Source: Dryomyza anilis (lineage: Eukaryota; Arthropoda; Insecta; Diptera; Dryomyzidae). From it: a DNA stretch of 64,000 nt. The notes under the pieces were generated by a model, which saw nothing but the letters and a program-made list of their open reading frames with translations, was not told where the DNA came from and made no database searches. Shown here piece by piece: positions 34,960 to 44,639 of the stretch (its first letter is position 1; each line of letters opens with the position of its first letter). The stretch is taken from NCBI GenBank assembly GCA_951804985.1, contig OX638131.1, forward strand, positions 42,941,121-43,005,120, in the 5' to 3' direction. Made by a program: the position numbers and the translations under genes.

Positions 34960-35640
34960 TGTATTTGCGGTGGAATGCATGTGTGAATCAAGAACGACAT
35001 GGGCGTTAAGCCATTCTGATGCCAAAGTCGCGCCACGTTTTCTTCTTATTATTCGGCGACTTACAGCATACTTCCGCCGCCACTTTAGCGCCAACCAGGA
35101 TGACGTGCTGACTTATTTTTCTGCTTCTTCTTCATTCTCTTCGTTAATTTCCTTCGCACTTGTTTGGTGGTGCGAGGAGCTTATCCTTTTTACCTAATTG
35201 AATTGTCGGTAGGTCCCAGGCGTCGTTTACGTTTACTTTGCGCCACACATTTGCTCCAACTAAGCGAACAAGAAAATATTTCCGAGACAATGTTGTTGGT
35301 GCAGTGACACCAGGTATGCATTTAGTGTAAGTGAAATTCTTGTGCAAGGATGCGCAGGATATGTTGTGAAGTACAGGGACAACTTAAGTAAATTTTACGT
35401 TACTCTTTTGTAAAAGTCAGTTGTGAAAATTCTTTTTTTTTATTTTTTCTTTTTTTTTACAATTTTATATATTTTTTCATTTTTTCTAGCGCATCGCTTT
35501 TAACAAGTTGTTTATTTAAAGTTCTACGGACGGACGAACGCACGAACAGACAGGACACAGAAGCACAACATTCCGTTGAGTAAGGCAGGAATTTCTTTGC
35601 TTACGTTGGACTGCGTCATGGCGTCACAAGAAAAGCGCAA
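34960..35640. other. Non-repetitive GC-richer island without proven gene
   Basis: Short open frames only. A 31-codon ORF from the ATG at 35617 has no support. No repeat end found. Confidence 0.3.
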
Positions 35641-35944
35641 AGTGTTTTTAAGACAAGTAGAAAATGTTCAAAAAGTACAAATACCTTGTTTAAGATATGG
35701 CATAGTGTAAGCAAAGCTGACAAGGAACAAGATAATCAGCAAGAATAACTATTGTCCATCCAAGTTTAACAATTATCATATTTACTGGCAAAACTCCTTT
35801 TTTTTTCGAGAAGGTTTTATACATAAAAACTAATGATGTTGGTTGTGACAAACACATTTTAATTATATCAATCGTGGTAAGATTATTACATATCGTCGAC
35901 GATACTGCAAAACCGCCTGCCTAACTACATGTGAAAATGACGCC

Positions 35945-36725
35945 ACCCTACACCTATGAGGTACAGGGTATATTAACTTTGAGCATATATTTTAACGCCC
36001 CTTAGGAGGCGTGTCCGGTATGGAAAAGTATATATATTCTTGATCAGCATCACCACCCGAGTCCGTTTAGCAATGTCCGTCTGTCTGTCTGTCTGTCCGT
36101 CTTGCTGTCTTGCTGCCCGAATACAGAATAACTTGAGAAATACTGATCAGAATGCGATGAAATTTCGTCTCAATATATTTTAGCCAAAAGTAGGAACTGA
36201 GTTTGAAAATGAGCCAAATCGGTCAACGGACACGCCCACCTCCCATACAAGTCACTTTTATATAACTCTTTAGGAACTAATAACACGAAAAGTATTCAAG
36301 ATATCGGTATAAAATTTAAAACGTATTGTTATAATTTATACAAAAATATGTGGTCCAAAAATGCGTGACTTTTTTTTTTCATTATTTCCCGGGTTTTCAT
36401 AGTGAAAATTTGATCCGTAAATTATTAAAATCAAATCTATGAAATATTAGCCTTTCAAAATTTTAAATATAGAAATTGTCCACCCAATTATATGTTTCTA
36501 TTTTTTTTTATTAGTTTTTTATACTTTTATATAATTTTTTTAATTTATGGGGATATAAGACGTAAATTTCTTATATGTGAATAATATTCTGAGGGTGGGG
36601 AGGTTCAGCATAATTAAAATCTTTAAAATTAAGGTATGCAATTAAATATCCCACAGTAATATCCCCATCAAAGGTGTAGGGTATTCCAAATCCGCACCAT
36701 GTGACCTAACTTTCCCAACTCGTTT
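35945..36725 (-). mobile_element. DINE-like subfamily 1, near full-length copy
   Basis: 'ACCCTACACCTATGAGGTAC', the GTCTGTCTG tract at 36078-36108, the long common body and 'CTAACTTTCCCAACTCGTTT'. The 5' palindrome region is partly deleted, reading 'GGTATTCCAAATCCGCACC' where subfamily 1 has the GGGCCC palindrome. Confidence 0.85.
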
Positions 36726-37186
36726 CTTACATCCCGGTTTGATCGGAAAAATTAGATGCCGTTATAAATTATGACAAACTTAATTTTGGATGAATTAAAT
36801 TAAAAAATACTCAAAACTTTTTTTTTCTGCGGTAAAATTCATTTTGCAGTAAGCGGTATTCGAAACTGTAGATAGGCGGTCCGACGAAATCATTTTTGAA
36901 TGCTGAAAATATTGATATATTATTAAAACAAAGAAATATATGGGAATTTGTATTGGGTTAATGCACTGCGACCTAATAAGATCTATTGTTCCCCGCTTGG
37001 AGCCATAGTTGACAGAGTTATCAACTGTGGCCCCTCCCTAGTTCATTCAGTGGTATCCTGATTTGCTGGGGATTCTGATGGTTGTATTATATCCTTCTAA
37101 AGGACATCAACTAAGCCTATCTCAGTAAGAAACCTAATTATTTCATATGGGAATAAAAATTATTTAGAAAAAATAAATTTTATATG
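36726..37186. other. AT-rich stretch, nothing recognised
   Basis: No ORF or repeat end. Left flank of the interrupted hairpin element. Confidence 0.35.
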
Positions 37187-37740
37187 AGACATTTTACACC
37201 AAACCGACAAGAGGTTGAGACTAGGGTTTCCAATCCCGATTCATTTCGACAATCCCCGGACTCTCGGTATTAGAAAAAGAAATCCTGGGATACCGAGATT
37301 ATTCGCGAATTTTTAAAATTTGTATTAAAGGTGACTAGAAAGGAAAGTTTATAGTTACAGCTTTATGTAAAATTATAAGTTGCAGCGATGTTAATAAACC
37401 TTTGTCATCAAGGTCTATTAACAAATAATGAAAATATACTAACGGTTTCGCATTTAGAATGTAATAGTTTTTCATTATATCTGCACTTTATTTTTATTGG
37501 GGATTAAATTACAGGACTTTCGGAACCGAAAAGTCACTATCCCGGGATTGGAAGCCGTACTTGAGACTCACCTTCTTCGATTTGAATTAAATTTGAGCAA
37601 CTGGTTAACAGTATAGATAAATGCATCGTCAATTTTTAATGTTCGTACCACTATCTCCTGAGATACAGTGAATTATGTGCAAAAAATGGACCATAAGTCA
37701 CTTGTATATTATTAATCATGGCAACGTAATGCTTAAGACC
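37187..37740 (+). mobile_element. Partial hairpin element, second copy, interrupted by a hAT-like MITE
   Basis: 'ACATTTTACACCAAACCGAC' and, after the insertion, 'CTTCTTCGATTTGAATTAAA', 'CTCCTGAGATACAGTG' and 'AAAAAATGGACC' match the left arm of 13897-15144. Only one arm is present. Confidence 0.65.
37223..37560. mobile_element. hAT-like MITE, 338 bp, with 8-bp TSD TTGAGACT
   Basis: Flanked by TTGAGACT at 37215-37222 and 37561-37568, exactly 8 bp as for hAT elements. The ends AGGGTTTCCAATCCCG and CGGGATTGGAAGCCGTAC are inverted relatives sharing TTCCAATCCCG. No ORF. The insertion splits the hairpin element, so it is younger. Confidence 0.85.
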
Positions 37741-37879
37741 TCTTGTTTTGAATAAATTCGATAATTATACGAGCACTACAAGTACGGTAAGTTCTAGGTA
37801 ATAATAATATAATAGATTGAATTTGTTAATTCGGTATTAGATTAGATTACTAATCGATTATCTGTAAAATGAATTCATT

Positions 37880-38414
37880 CCCAAGTCAATTATTTCGCGG
37901 AACATGTTATCCAATGGGAAATTCTTATAAAAAGCAATTTATCCTCAAGACAATTATTTCCTGAGACAATACTTCCCAGAATAATATTACCAATTTTTTC
38001 GAAAGTTATTTCACGGAGAATATTTTCACGATACAATTCTTTCTCTATGCAATTCACCATCAGATAATAAACAAAAGTAGCATCAATATAATTAAAATAT
38101 TTGCTGAAATGACTATTGAATGAATTGTATTAATTAAATATTTAATCATCTTAATTAATAAATTAACAAAAAAAAAACAAAATGAAACATCAATACAATT
38201 AAATAATTTGTTGAAATGACTATTAAATTAATTGCATTAACAATCGCAGTTACTGAGCCCACGATGCTGCCGCGTCAAGATGCGAGCTTGCAGCAAATGA
38301 ACGCCAACAAACAAGCTAACGTGCATATTCTTTCTATTTGGTATATGCCAAGGTATACACTTATAGAGCATGATCATCCTCTAAGTGTGACGTCAAAAAT
38401 GCCGATGATTGCAA
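37880..38414. repeat. Minisatellite remnant and a tandem pair beside the LOA-like element
   Basis: 37880-38060 has decayed 'GACAATTATTTCC' units of the family at 44640. 'CATCAATA(T/C)AATTAAA' with 'GAAATGACTATT' occurs twice (38078-38140 and 38180-38240), an offset of about 105 bp. From 38236 to 38414 the DNA is non-repetitive and GC-richer. Confidence 0.55.
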
Positions 38415-38507
38415 TTTTTTTTTTTTTTTTTAATGTGGGATAAAAAATAGAGCCACAGCACTCAGACAGGGTTATATCCATTGTGCTGTGACCCAGTTCC
38501 CTGGTTT

Positions 38508-41500
38508 TTAACGATACTTCTTAGATTCATTATTAAATCTAAGAAGGCTATTGTGTGATAGAGAGTGAAGCTGATCCTCTCTCATCAAGTCTGTGCCAAA
38601 GATCTGCCTTCTTATTCTAGAAAATGCTGGACAGTCACAGAGATAGTGCTCTGTGGTGCCAGTTTCTTCGTAGCAGGCAGAACATAAGGCGCTTTCGGCC
38701 AGGCCGATTGCGTTCATGTGTTTTTCACATGCGTTGTGTCCCGTTAGAAGTCCCGTCAGTTTTCTGCACTCCTTTCTACTTAAGGAAAGTAGAAACGAGG
38801 CCGATCTTTTGGTTATCGTCGGTGTCATGAGCTTGGAGAATCTGCATTTCGTCTCATTCACCCATCTGCTCTTATGTGCGGAGGCGACCCAAGAGCTGAT
38901 GACGAATTTCCCCGTAGATGCAGGTAGTCCAAGCACAGGTTCTGGTCCAAATGGATTATCCTCAGATCCAGCACGTGCTAGTTCGTCAGATGTTTCATTG
39001 CCCGAAACTCCTTTATGGCCCGGCACCCAAATCAGTTTCAGTGTATTGTATTTACCAACACAATTGAGACGTGATCTGCATTGACGTACAATTTTGGATG
39101 TGATGACCTGGTTGTTCAAAGCCATAAGAGCAGCCTGACTATCGCTGCAAACTGATATAGCCCTGTTCTGCCATCTATTATCCGCAATGTAGTCCATAGC
39201 CATAAGTATAGCATAGACTTCGGCTTGAAATACCGAGGCATTGTCGCCTAAGGCGAAGTGAAATCTGCGGTCATCCGGTTCCACAAACACTCCAGCACCA
39301 GATCCCGCATCGGTTCTGGAGCCGTCTGTGAAAATGCGGTGTGACCCTCTACCTGGCTCACAGTCAGGCGTTAGCCAGTCTTGAATGTCAGGTTGGCAGA
39401 CCTCAAAATTTCGTCTTGGTAATATTTCTGTTATCATTGCATCAGAGGGCATCTCCAGTAGACAGGTGTCTAATGGAGTGTCAAGTGCAATATCAGAGAT
39501 ATTCCAGGGAACATTAAACCAGAAACCACCTCGTTTTAGTCTCCAGCAGCCTTTCATGGCTTCGCCTCTGATGAAGATGTCAAGTGGTGGTAGGTTTAAG
39601 ATTGCATTCAGTGCTGGACCAGGTGTAGTGGGAAAGGCACCCGTAACACCCAGACACACAGTTCTCTGAATCTTGGCAAGACTAGTTGTCACGCATTTTC
39701 GCGACAGCTTGTTCCACCAGACTACCGATGCATATGATATCATCGGTCTTATCATTGCCGTGTAAATCCATAAGGTTTTGCTCGGCGATAGTCCCCATGT
39801 ATTCCCAAAAATTCCTCTGCATTGCCAGAAGGCATTCAATGCTCGCGAAATTTTATTTTCAACATGTTTTGTCCAAAGTAGTTTACTATCTAGAGTTAAG
39901 CCCAGATATTTTACTTCGTTAGACAGAGGAATAGTGACACCCTTAAGTACTGGTAGAGATAATCCTGTCATTATTCTTTTCCTAGTGAAGAGAACAATCC
40001 CTGTTTTGTGAGGGTTGACGGAAAGTCCGTTTGCAGTACACCAGCTGTCAATTCGGTTCAACGAGTTTTGTGTTTTAACACAGACCTCATTGAGGGAAAA
40101 GCCTGTGGCAAGAATGGCAACATCATCTGCATAGGCCTGGGAATAGACACCTGGTCCATCGAGATCGTTGACTAGAGAGTCAACCAGCATACACCAGAGC
40201 AGGGGGGAGAGAACGCCTCCTTGAGGACAACCTCTATTCACCCCTGCCATAATATACTGACCGCACTCCGCCTCCGAAGTGATGGTCCTAAACATTAGCA
40301 TTGACCTTAGCCATTTGACCAATGTTTCATCTATTCCATGCCTTCTAGCTGCGTCACACATTCCATCAAAAGTCGCATTATCAAAAGCACCCTCGATGTC
40401 AACAAATATGCCCATCACGTACATCTTCCTCTGAAAAGCATGCTCGATCCGGCCAACCAGATGTTGCAATGCTGTTTCACAGGATTTTCCACGTTGGTAG
40501 GCATGTTGTCTTGATGATAGTGGGTACCTTGACAGCGATGTTTTTCTGATGTGCAGCTCAACTAGTCTTTCTAGACACTTTAGTATGAAGGACATCATAC
40601 TAATGGGTCTTAAGCTCTTGGCTATGGAATAGTCTACTCTTCCAACTTTAGGAATGAAGGCTACTTTAACTAACCGCCAGGATGTCGGAATGTATGCCCA
40701 TGCGAGACTTGCTCTAAAGATCTTCTTTAGGCATGGTAGCAATTGGGTTATACCTTCCTGTAGCATGACTGGGTAGATGCCATCCGGTCCAGGTGACTTG
40801 AAGCCATCAAAAGAGGCCACTGCGTATTGGATAGCTTCATCGTATACAACCAATCTGGCAACCTGCCAGTCATGTTTTGTCATATTAGAGTTGTTATTGC
40901 AGTCCCCAGTGCTGGGATTACAAAGTGGCCCTATGTGGATTTGATTTCCCGGAAAGTGAGTCTCAACTAGGACACTGAGTGCCTCTGTCTTAGACTCAGT
41001 ATACGAGCCATCAGGTCTCCGCAGTGAGTCCAGTCGAGCAGTTCGGTCTCTTTTAAGAAACTTGACCAATCTGCTAGTCTCACTGCAGGATTCGATGCTA
41101 CTGCAGAAGTCTTTATAGGAAACACTTTTCGATTTACGAATTCGTTTCTTATACTCTTTCTGCTTAGCTCGATAAAGAAACCAGTCAGAGTCTAAGTTGC
41201 TCCTTAGGGCCCTATTTAGAAGCTTTTTGGAATCCTTGCGCAAGGTTTCAAGACAAGCGTTCCACCAAGGAACGGGAGGTCTAGATAACGTTTTTCGTAC
41301 CGGACATGTTCGTACAAAACTAGAATTTATGACATCGTTCATAACTTGAACGGACGTCTCAATACTTTCTTTGGTACGAATTCTGACAGGAATATTGAGG
41401 GAATTCTCAAGTTCATGTCTGAAGCGTGCCCAGTTCGTTTTTCTGGGGTTTCTTACCGTCATAGAGGGCAGCATCTCTCGGTCAGTATGAAACTCGATAT

Positions 41501-42158
41501 ACCTGTGGTCCGATAAAGAATCTTCTTTAAGAACCTTCCAGTTAAAGATTGACTCTCTCAGTCTACAGTTAGACAAAGTAAGGTCAATCACTTCCTGTCT
41601 TCTAGCAGTCACAAAAGTGGGTTTATTACCAGTGTTGTGAATGTTCAGATTGGAGGTCATGATGAAGTCAAGGAGTCTGGTACCTCGCGCGTTGCATTTA
41701 CTGCTGCCCCACACAGTGTGTTGAGCATTAGCGTCACAGCAAAGAATAAGGCCGGTCTCCTTAAGATCACAGTACTCTATGAGCTCAACAATTGCCTTTG
41801 GCGGAGGAGGCAGTAGTGAGTCATAGGGGAAGTAGCCTGAGGCGACAATCATATGTTTCCATCCACTATCGCTTTCATAGGTCACTTTTGCTGCCACCAG
41901 GTCTTGCCCACAGAATTGGGTTAACTTAGTGACAGCAAAGTGTTTCGATACTATAAGACAGCTTCTAGGCCTTGCGGCTTGCTCATCGTATAGTATGGTT
42001 TCACCACGTAGTTCACTAAGACCACAGATGCGTTTGTTATACACCCATGGTTCTTGAATAGCTGTGATGTGAGGTAATGTATGCAACATGGAGAGCCGCT
42101 TACCTAGTAAAGCGGTAGCAGCTTTAGAATGTTGCAGATTTATCTGAGTAAATATCAT
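38508..42158 (-). CDS. LOA-like LINE ORF2: endonuclease, reverse transcriptase, RNase H (1216 aa)
   Basis: Multidomain enzyme that nicks target DNA and copies the element RNA in place. Residues 1-220: apurinic-type endonuclease with QEPW (35-38), DANAQH (about 142) and SDHRYIEF (about 216). RT about 445-800: FVDIEGAFD, CPQGGVLSP and YADDVAIL (about 676). RNase H about 940-1065 with all four acidic residues (D945, E980, D1006, D1058) and H1048 in VPGHKG. C-terminal zinc-knuckle-like CSAC...H...C at 1159-1174. No stop or frameshift. The ATG at 42158 is preferred because the conserved start (FTQINLQHSKAA) follows at once, and because it overlaps a TGA that ends a mini-ORF linked to ORF1. The TAA stop lies just after a stem-loop covering the last codons. 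RNase H argues for LOA or I-type, and the partner ORF1 favours LOA. Function is sure, clade fairly sure. Confidence 0.95.
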   Translation of the reverse strand: MIFTQINLQHSKAATALLGKRLSMLHTLPHITAIQEPWVYNKRICGLSELRGETILYDEQAARPRSCLIVSKHFAVTKLTQFCGQDLVAAKVTYESDSGWKHMIVASGYFPYDSLLPPPPKAIVELIEYCDLKETGLILCCDANAQHTVWGSSKCNARGTRLLDFIMTSNLNIHNTGNKPTFVTARRQEVIDLTLSNCRLRESIFNWKVLKEDSLSDHRYIEFHTDREMLPSMTVRNPRKTNWARFRHELENSLNIPVRIRTKESIETSVQVMNDVINSSFVRTCPVRKTLSRPPVPWWNACLETLRKDSKKLLNRALRSNLDSDWFLYRAKQKEYKKRIRKSKSVSYKDFCSSIESCSETSRLVKFLKRDRTARLDSLRRPDGSYTESKTEALSVLVETHFPGNQIHIGPLCNPSTGDCNNNSNMTKHDWQVARLVVYDEAIQYAVASFDGFKSPGPDGIYPVMLQEGITQLLPCLKKIFRASLAWAYIPTSWRLVKVAFIPKVGRVDYSIAKSLRPISMMSFILKCLERLVELHIRKTSLSRYPLSSRQHAYQRGKSCETALQHLVGRIEHAFQRKMYVMGIFVDIEGAFDNATFDGMCDAARRHGIDETLVKWLRSMLMFRTITSEAECGQYIMAGVNRGCPQGGVLSPLLWCMLVDSLVNDLDGPGVYSQAYADDVAILATGFSLNEVCVKTQNSLNRIDSWCTANGLSVNPHKTGIVLFTRKRIMTGLSLPVLKGVTIPLSNEVKYLGLTLDSKLLWTKHVENKISRALNAFWQCRGIFGNTWGLSPSKTLWIYTAMIRPMISYASVVWWNKLSRKCVTTSLAKIQRTVCLGVTGAFPTTPGPALNAILNLPPLDIFIRGEAMKGCWRLKRGGFWFNVPWNISDIALDTPLDTCLLEMPSDAMITEILPRRNFEVCQPDIQDWLTPDCEPGRGSHRIFTDGSRTDAGSGAGVFVEPDDRRFHFALGDNASVFQAEVYAILMAMDYIADNRWQNRAISVCSDSQAALMALNNQVITSKIVRQCRSRLNCVGKYNTLKLIWVPGHKGVSGNETSDELARAGSEDNPFGPEPVLGLPASTGKFVISSWVASAHKSRWVNETKCRFSKLMTPTITKRSASFLLSLSRKECRKLTGLLTGHNACEKHMNAIGLAESALCSACYEETGTTEHYLCDCPAFSRIRRQIFGTDLMREDQLHSLSHNSLLRFNNESKKYR
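38517..38546 (-). promoter_or_regulatory. 3' stem-loop over the end of LOA-like ORF2
   Basis: Arms of 13 nt around a 4-nt loop, with one mismatch here and none in the sister tail (16997-17026). It ends eight bases before the coding stop. It may be a recognition structure for the element's own RT, as known for the 3' ends of several LINEs; this is inference. Confidence 0.45.
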
Positions 42159-42199
42159 GACAGGATAATTAACTCGTTTCTCATCATATGCCTATTCAT
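42155..42199 (-). CDS. 14-codon mini-ORF coupling ORF1 and ORF2
   Basis: Starts with the ATG that overlaps the ORF1 stop (ATGA at 42199-42196) and ends with the TGA that overlaps the ORF2 start (ATGA at 42158-42155). It encodes 14 residues of no known function. The arrangement would allow two rounds of termination-reinitiation and could deliver ribosomes to ORF2 at low rate. Chance cannot be excluded, since the gap is short. Confidence 0.5.
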   Translation of the reverse strand: MNRHMMRNELIILS

Positions 42200-43458
42200 T
42201 TGGAATTGATTCGGAATTTGATCCGTCCAAAGAATAAGTTTAGATGGTTGTCGTACTTAGATAGCATGACATCTAACGACTTCTGGTCTAAGCCAACAAC
42301 CAGGGTTGAGCCCTCCTTGTCCTCCGGACCTCGCTCTGGTTTATGGCTATAGATTTTCCATCCGTTCGTTTCGATGCCCTGGTTCTGAGCACGTAGGCAG
42401 GCAAACACTTCCGCTGTTTTCCTGATAGGACCAGGTATCCAGCATATTGCTCGCCTGCGTTTGGGTTCGTCTCCGCTGAAAACAGCGAAGCGCGATTTGC
42501 CCAAGGAGGGGATTTTAGCAACGGCTGTGGCAATCCAATCGAAATTGGCTTGAGACGAGCATAGCATCTTCATGATGCCATCACTCGTCTCATAGCCTTT
42601 TGCGTTTGCACTGACACCGCCGGTGCTGACTAGCCGCCAAAGATGATCGGTGCAGTGTTTTACTTCTGCATCATTCATCTTTTGCTCCTTCCCCAATTTG
42701 CCAATAATCGCAACCGGAAGAGCTTTGCGAGCAGCATCACGATATGATACTGCTAGCCTACCTCTGCCAGTGGATGTTGAAGGCAGTTCATCCGCAGCCG
42801 ATCCGGAACATGAAGCACCAGTGCTCTTGCTTGTTGAAGCAATATCACTGGAAACTGTCGAGTTCTGGGAGTTACGGGGTTTCACAGTAGCAGTGAAGGT
42901 TTTAAACTTCTTGCCATTGCGCTTCTCAGGTGCATCGGCAGCCACAACAGCAGCAGCGGATGGTCCGGCTTCAGTCGGAGTAACCTCCACCGATCTATCG
43001 CGTTTTGCTGTGGTAGCTGGGGAAGAGAAAGCTCCAGCGTCGCCTTTAGCCTTTTCAGCCTCTTTGCGATCTTTCGCTTTATTCTTCCTTCTCCTACTCA
43101 CCTGGGCATCGGACAACCTGACCTCCGTATTCAGAGATCCGGGTCCGGTCTCCAATGGAAGTTTAGCTTCCAGTTGGGTGTCGGTCTCTCTAGGATTAGA
43201 TGCTGGTAAGACACCACTTTCCTTTGATCGACCCATGTTTCCAAATACGTGACAGAAAGGAGCCCTGAGAGGAAACAACACTGTCGAGCAGCCATACAGT
43301 GGAGGATTAGTCGTAGGCATAGCCGAACCGACACTTTCCTCTACTTGTATGGGAACCGCTGCGTTGTCGTTATCCTCCTCTAGATTCCTAGCTGTCTCAT
43401 AAATTTGGGAGATGGAGGGGCACGATGAACCCCCTGCTACAGGAGCAGAGAGGTTCAT
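42196..43458 (-). CDS. LOA-like LINE ORF1, DUF4780-like protein (420 aa)
   Basis: Predicted RNA-binding partner of ORF2 that would package element RNA into the ribonucleoprotein. The N-terminal half is low-complexity with a basic stretch RRRKNKAKDRKEAEKAKG (about 121-138), a likely nuclear-localisation or RNA-binding patch, followed by Ser/Thr/Ala-rich linkers. The C-terminal half (about 230-420) has the features I associate with DUF4780: RRAICWIPGP, CLRAQNQGIETNGWKIYS, LVVGLDQKSLDVM and a final FGRIKFRIN. No CCHC knuckle is seen. The ATG at 43458 follows a stable leader hairpin by 16 nt. The stop TGA overlaps an ATG. The frame is intact over its full length. Confidence 0.88.
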   Translation of the reverse strand: MNLSAPVAGGSSCPSISQIYETARNLEEDNDNAAVPIQVEESVGSAMPTTNPPLYGCSTVLFPLRAPFCHVFGNMGRSKESGVLPASNPRETDTQLEAKLPLETGPGSLNTEVRLSDAQVSRRRKNKAKDRKEAEKAKGDAGAFSSPATTAKRDRSVEVTPTEAGPSAAAVVAADAPEKRNGKKFKTFTATVKPRNSQNSTVSSDIASTSKSTGASCSGSAADELPSTSTGRGRLAVSYRDAARKALPVAIIGKLGKEQKMNDAEVKHCTDHLWRLVSTGGVSANAKGYETSDGIMKMLCSSQANFDWIATAVAKIPSLGKSRFAVFSGDEPKRRRAICWIPGPIRKTAEVFACLRAQNQGIETNGWKIYSHKPERGPEDKEGSTLVVGLDQKSLDVMLSKYDNHLNLFFGRIKFRINSK

Positions 43459-43770
43459 CGTACCAGGGTTGGTTGCGATCCACCCGCCGAAGCGGGTGGA
43501 TTGCCACTTTTGTGGGTACCACCTGGAGTAGTTAAATCTTTATGTTGACCCATCGCGGTGGTATAGGGGTTTCTTTAGAGTCTGCCACCCCACCAATAAA
43601 AAAGACTATGGTAGTATTTAGTTCATTACTCATCACAAGCCTGTCTGACAAGGGTGACCCTACCAGAAACTTAAAAAAAAAAAAAAGTTTCCGTCAGCTT
43701 AGCCTTATTGAGTCATTGTAACTTAAGCCCCCACACCACGTCAAGGTAACCACCACGTGGGGTGGTTGCA
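43459..43770 (-). promoter_or_regulatory. Leader (5' UTR) of the LOA-like LINE
   Basis: About 310 bp upstream of ORF1, GC-rich compared with the flanks. It holds a 7-bp stem with an ACGTGG loop near the outer end (43748-43767), a run of 14 T on the RNA strand (near 43673), and the hairpin next to the start codon. LINE promoters lie in this region, but no defined core element could be picked out. Confidence 0.5.
43475..43504 (-). promoter_or_regulatory. 13-bp hairpin with UUCG tetraloop before ORF1
   Basis: On the RNA strand the 5' arm GCAATCCACCCGC, loop UUCG and 3' arm GCGGGTGGATCGC pair at 12 of 13 positions. C(UUCG)G is an exceptionally stable loop. The hairpin ends 16 nt before the ORF1 AUG, close enough to affect initiation or to be a protein-binding site. 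Confidence 0.7.
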
Positions 43771-43863
43771 TATTTAATTATGCTTCCAACTTCATCATCA
43801 GAAAAGTATATTTTATGTACTTTCACAAAAATTTATAACATTATTTTTTAATTAACTGCATGA

Positions 43864-44177
43864 GTAGCGTCGGTAGCTCGTCTGGTTAGTGCGTTCGACT
43901 ACGAGCCGAAAGGTCCCCGGTTCGATCCCCAGCGACTGCCAACATCTTTTTCATAGAAAACATTTTTCTATGCGACGCTACCTCTCGGCAGTAAATGGCA
44001 AACCTACGAGAGTAAAACATTTCCTATGAAAAGCTCTCACTCGCCGTTGATTATATAAACAATAAACTATAGGTCCCACCAATTTAAGTACAAATATAAC
44101 ACGCACAGCTCAAATGGTGGAGAGAGCTCGGCTGAACTTCTATACAGGCGCCAAACTATTAATATTATTATTATTAT
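43864..44177 (+). mobile_element. tRNA-derived SINE, full-length copy
   Basis: Head 'GTCGGTAGCTCGTCTGGTTA', box B 'GGTTCGATCCCCAGCGAC', common body, and tail 'GCCAAACTATTAATATTATT'. The anticodon-like loop CTACGAG is closed by a mostly paired stem (TTCGA/CCGAA). About 314 bp. A short 'ATGAG' on both sides may be a target duplication. Confidence 0.88.
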
Positions 44178-44639
44178 GAGAATTATAAATACTGTAGGGA
44201 TAATAAAAATACTTTAAAAACTTCGATCATAGCGAATCAATAGTTTGCTATTTATGCAAAATCCTTAATTGGTATATTTTTGGACCGAATGTGTTTGAAA
44301 AATACACTAGAACTCGTTGCTAGAACAGCCAATGGTAACTTAATTATATATGGTTGCTGTATTTACGTCGATTATTTTTTTCTGTGCAATAATTGTCAAT
44401 TCCTCTTGGAGCTATTCTTTTCCAATACAATTGAGGAGCTCATTTTCAAAACTTGCTATCGACTTTTAAATAAACTGATTATGTTTCCATATTATTATAT
44501 AAAAAAAACTGAATGAGATAAGATAAAGCATCGGTTGTAGCGTCGGTCGCTCTTCTGGTTAGTGCTTAAACTGTAGGTCACAGCACTTTGAGATTAGATG
44601 AAAATATTAACTGTGGAAAGCATATTTGTTGCAAACTAA
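44178..44639. other. AT-rich stretch with MITE and SINE remnants
   Basis: 44340-44400 resembles one end of the 23867 MITE ('GGTTGCTGTATTTACGTCGA', 'TTTTTTTCTGTG'). 44536-44605 is a rearranged SINE piece ('TAGCGTCGGTCGCTCTTCTG' joined to 'AAACTGTAGGTC'). Confidence 0.55.

Larger units (their letters stand above)
38415..43770 (-). mobile_element. Apparently complete LOA-like LINE
   Basis: From 5' to 3' on the minus strand: leader (43770-43459) with hairpins, ORF1 (43458-42196), a 37-bp gap, ORF2 (42158-38508), a short 3' UTR and poly(A) (38431-38415). Length about 5.35 kb. Both ORFs are open and all catalytic residues are present, so the copy is young or active. RNase H in ORF2 and a DUF4780-like ORF1 point to the LOA group rather than Jockey. 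The exact 5' end and target duplication are not certain ('TTGCA' occurs on both sides). A truncated sister tail is at 16983. Confidence 0.9.

Noticed and set aside
35617..35712. 31-codon ORF starting MASQEKRKVF
   Set aside because: Good-looking start, but too short, no promoter or splice support, and no recognised similarity.
39685..40011. Plus-strand ORFs within the LOA-like ORF2 region
   Set aside because: Antisense shadows of the 1216-codon ORF2, without motifs of their own; the same applies to 42650-43252 opposite ORF1.
38400..43790. Target-site duplication of the LOA-like element
   Set aside because: Only TTGCA is shared near both borders and it does not abut the poly(A) cleanly, so it was not called.
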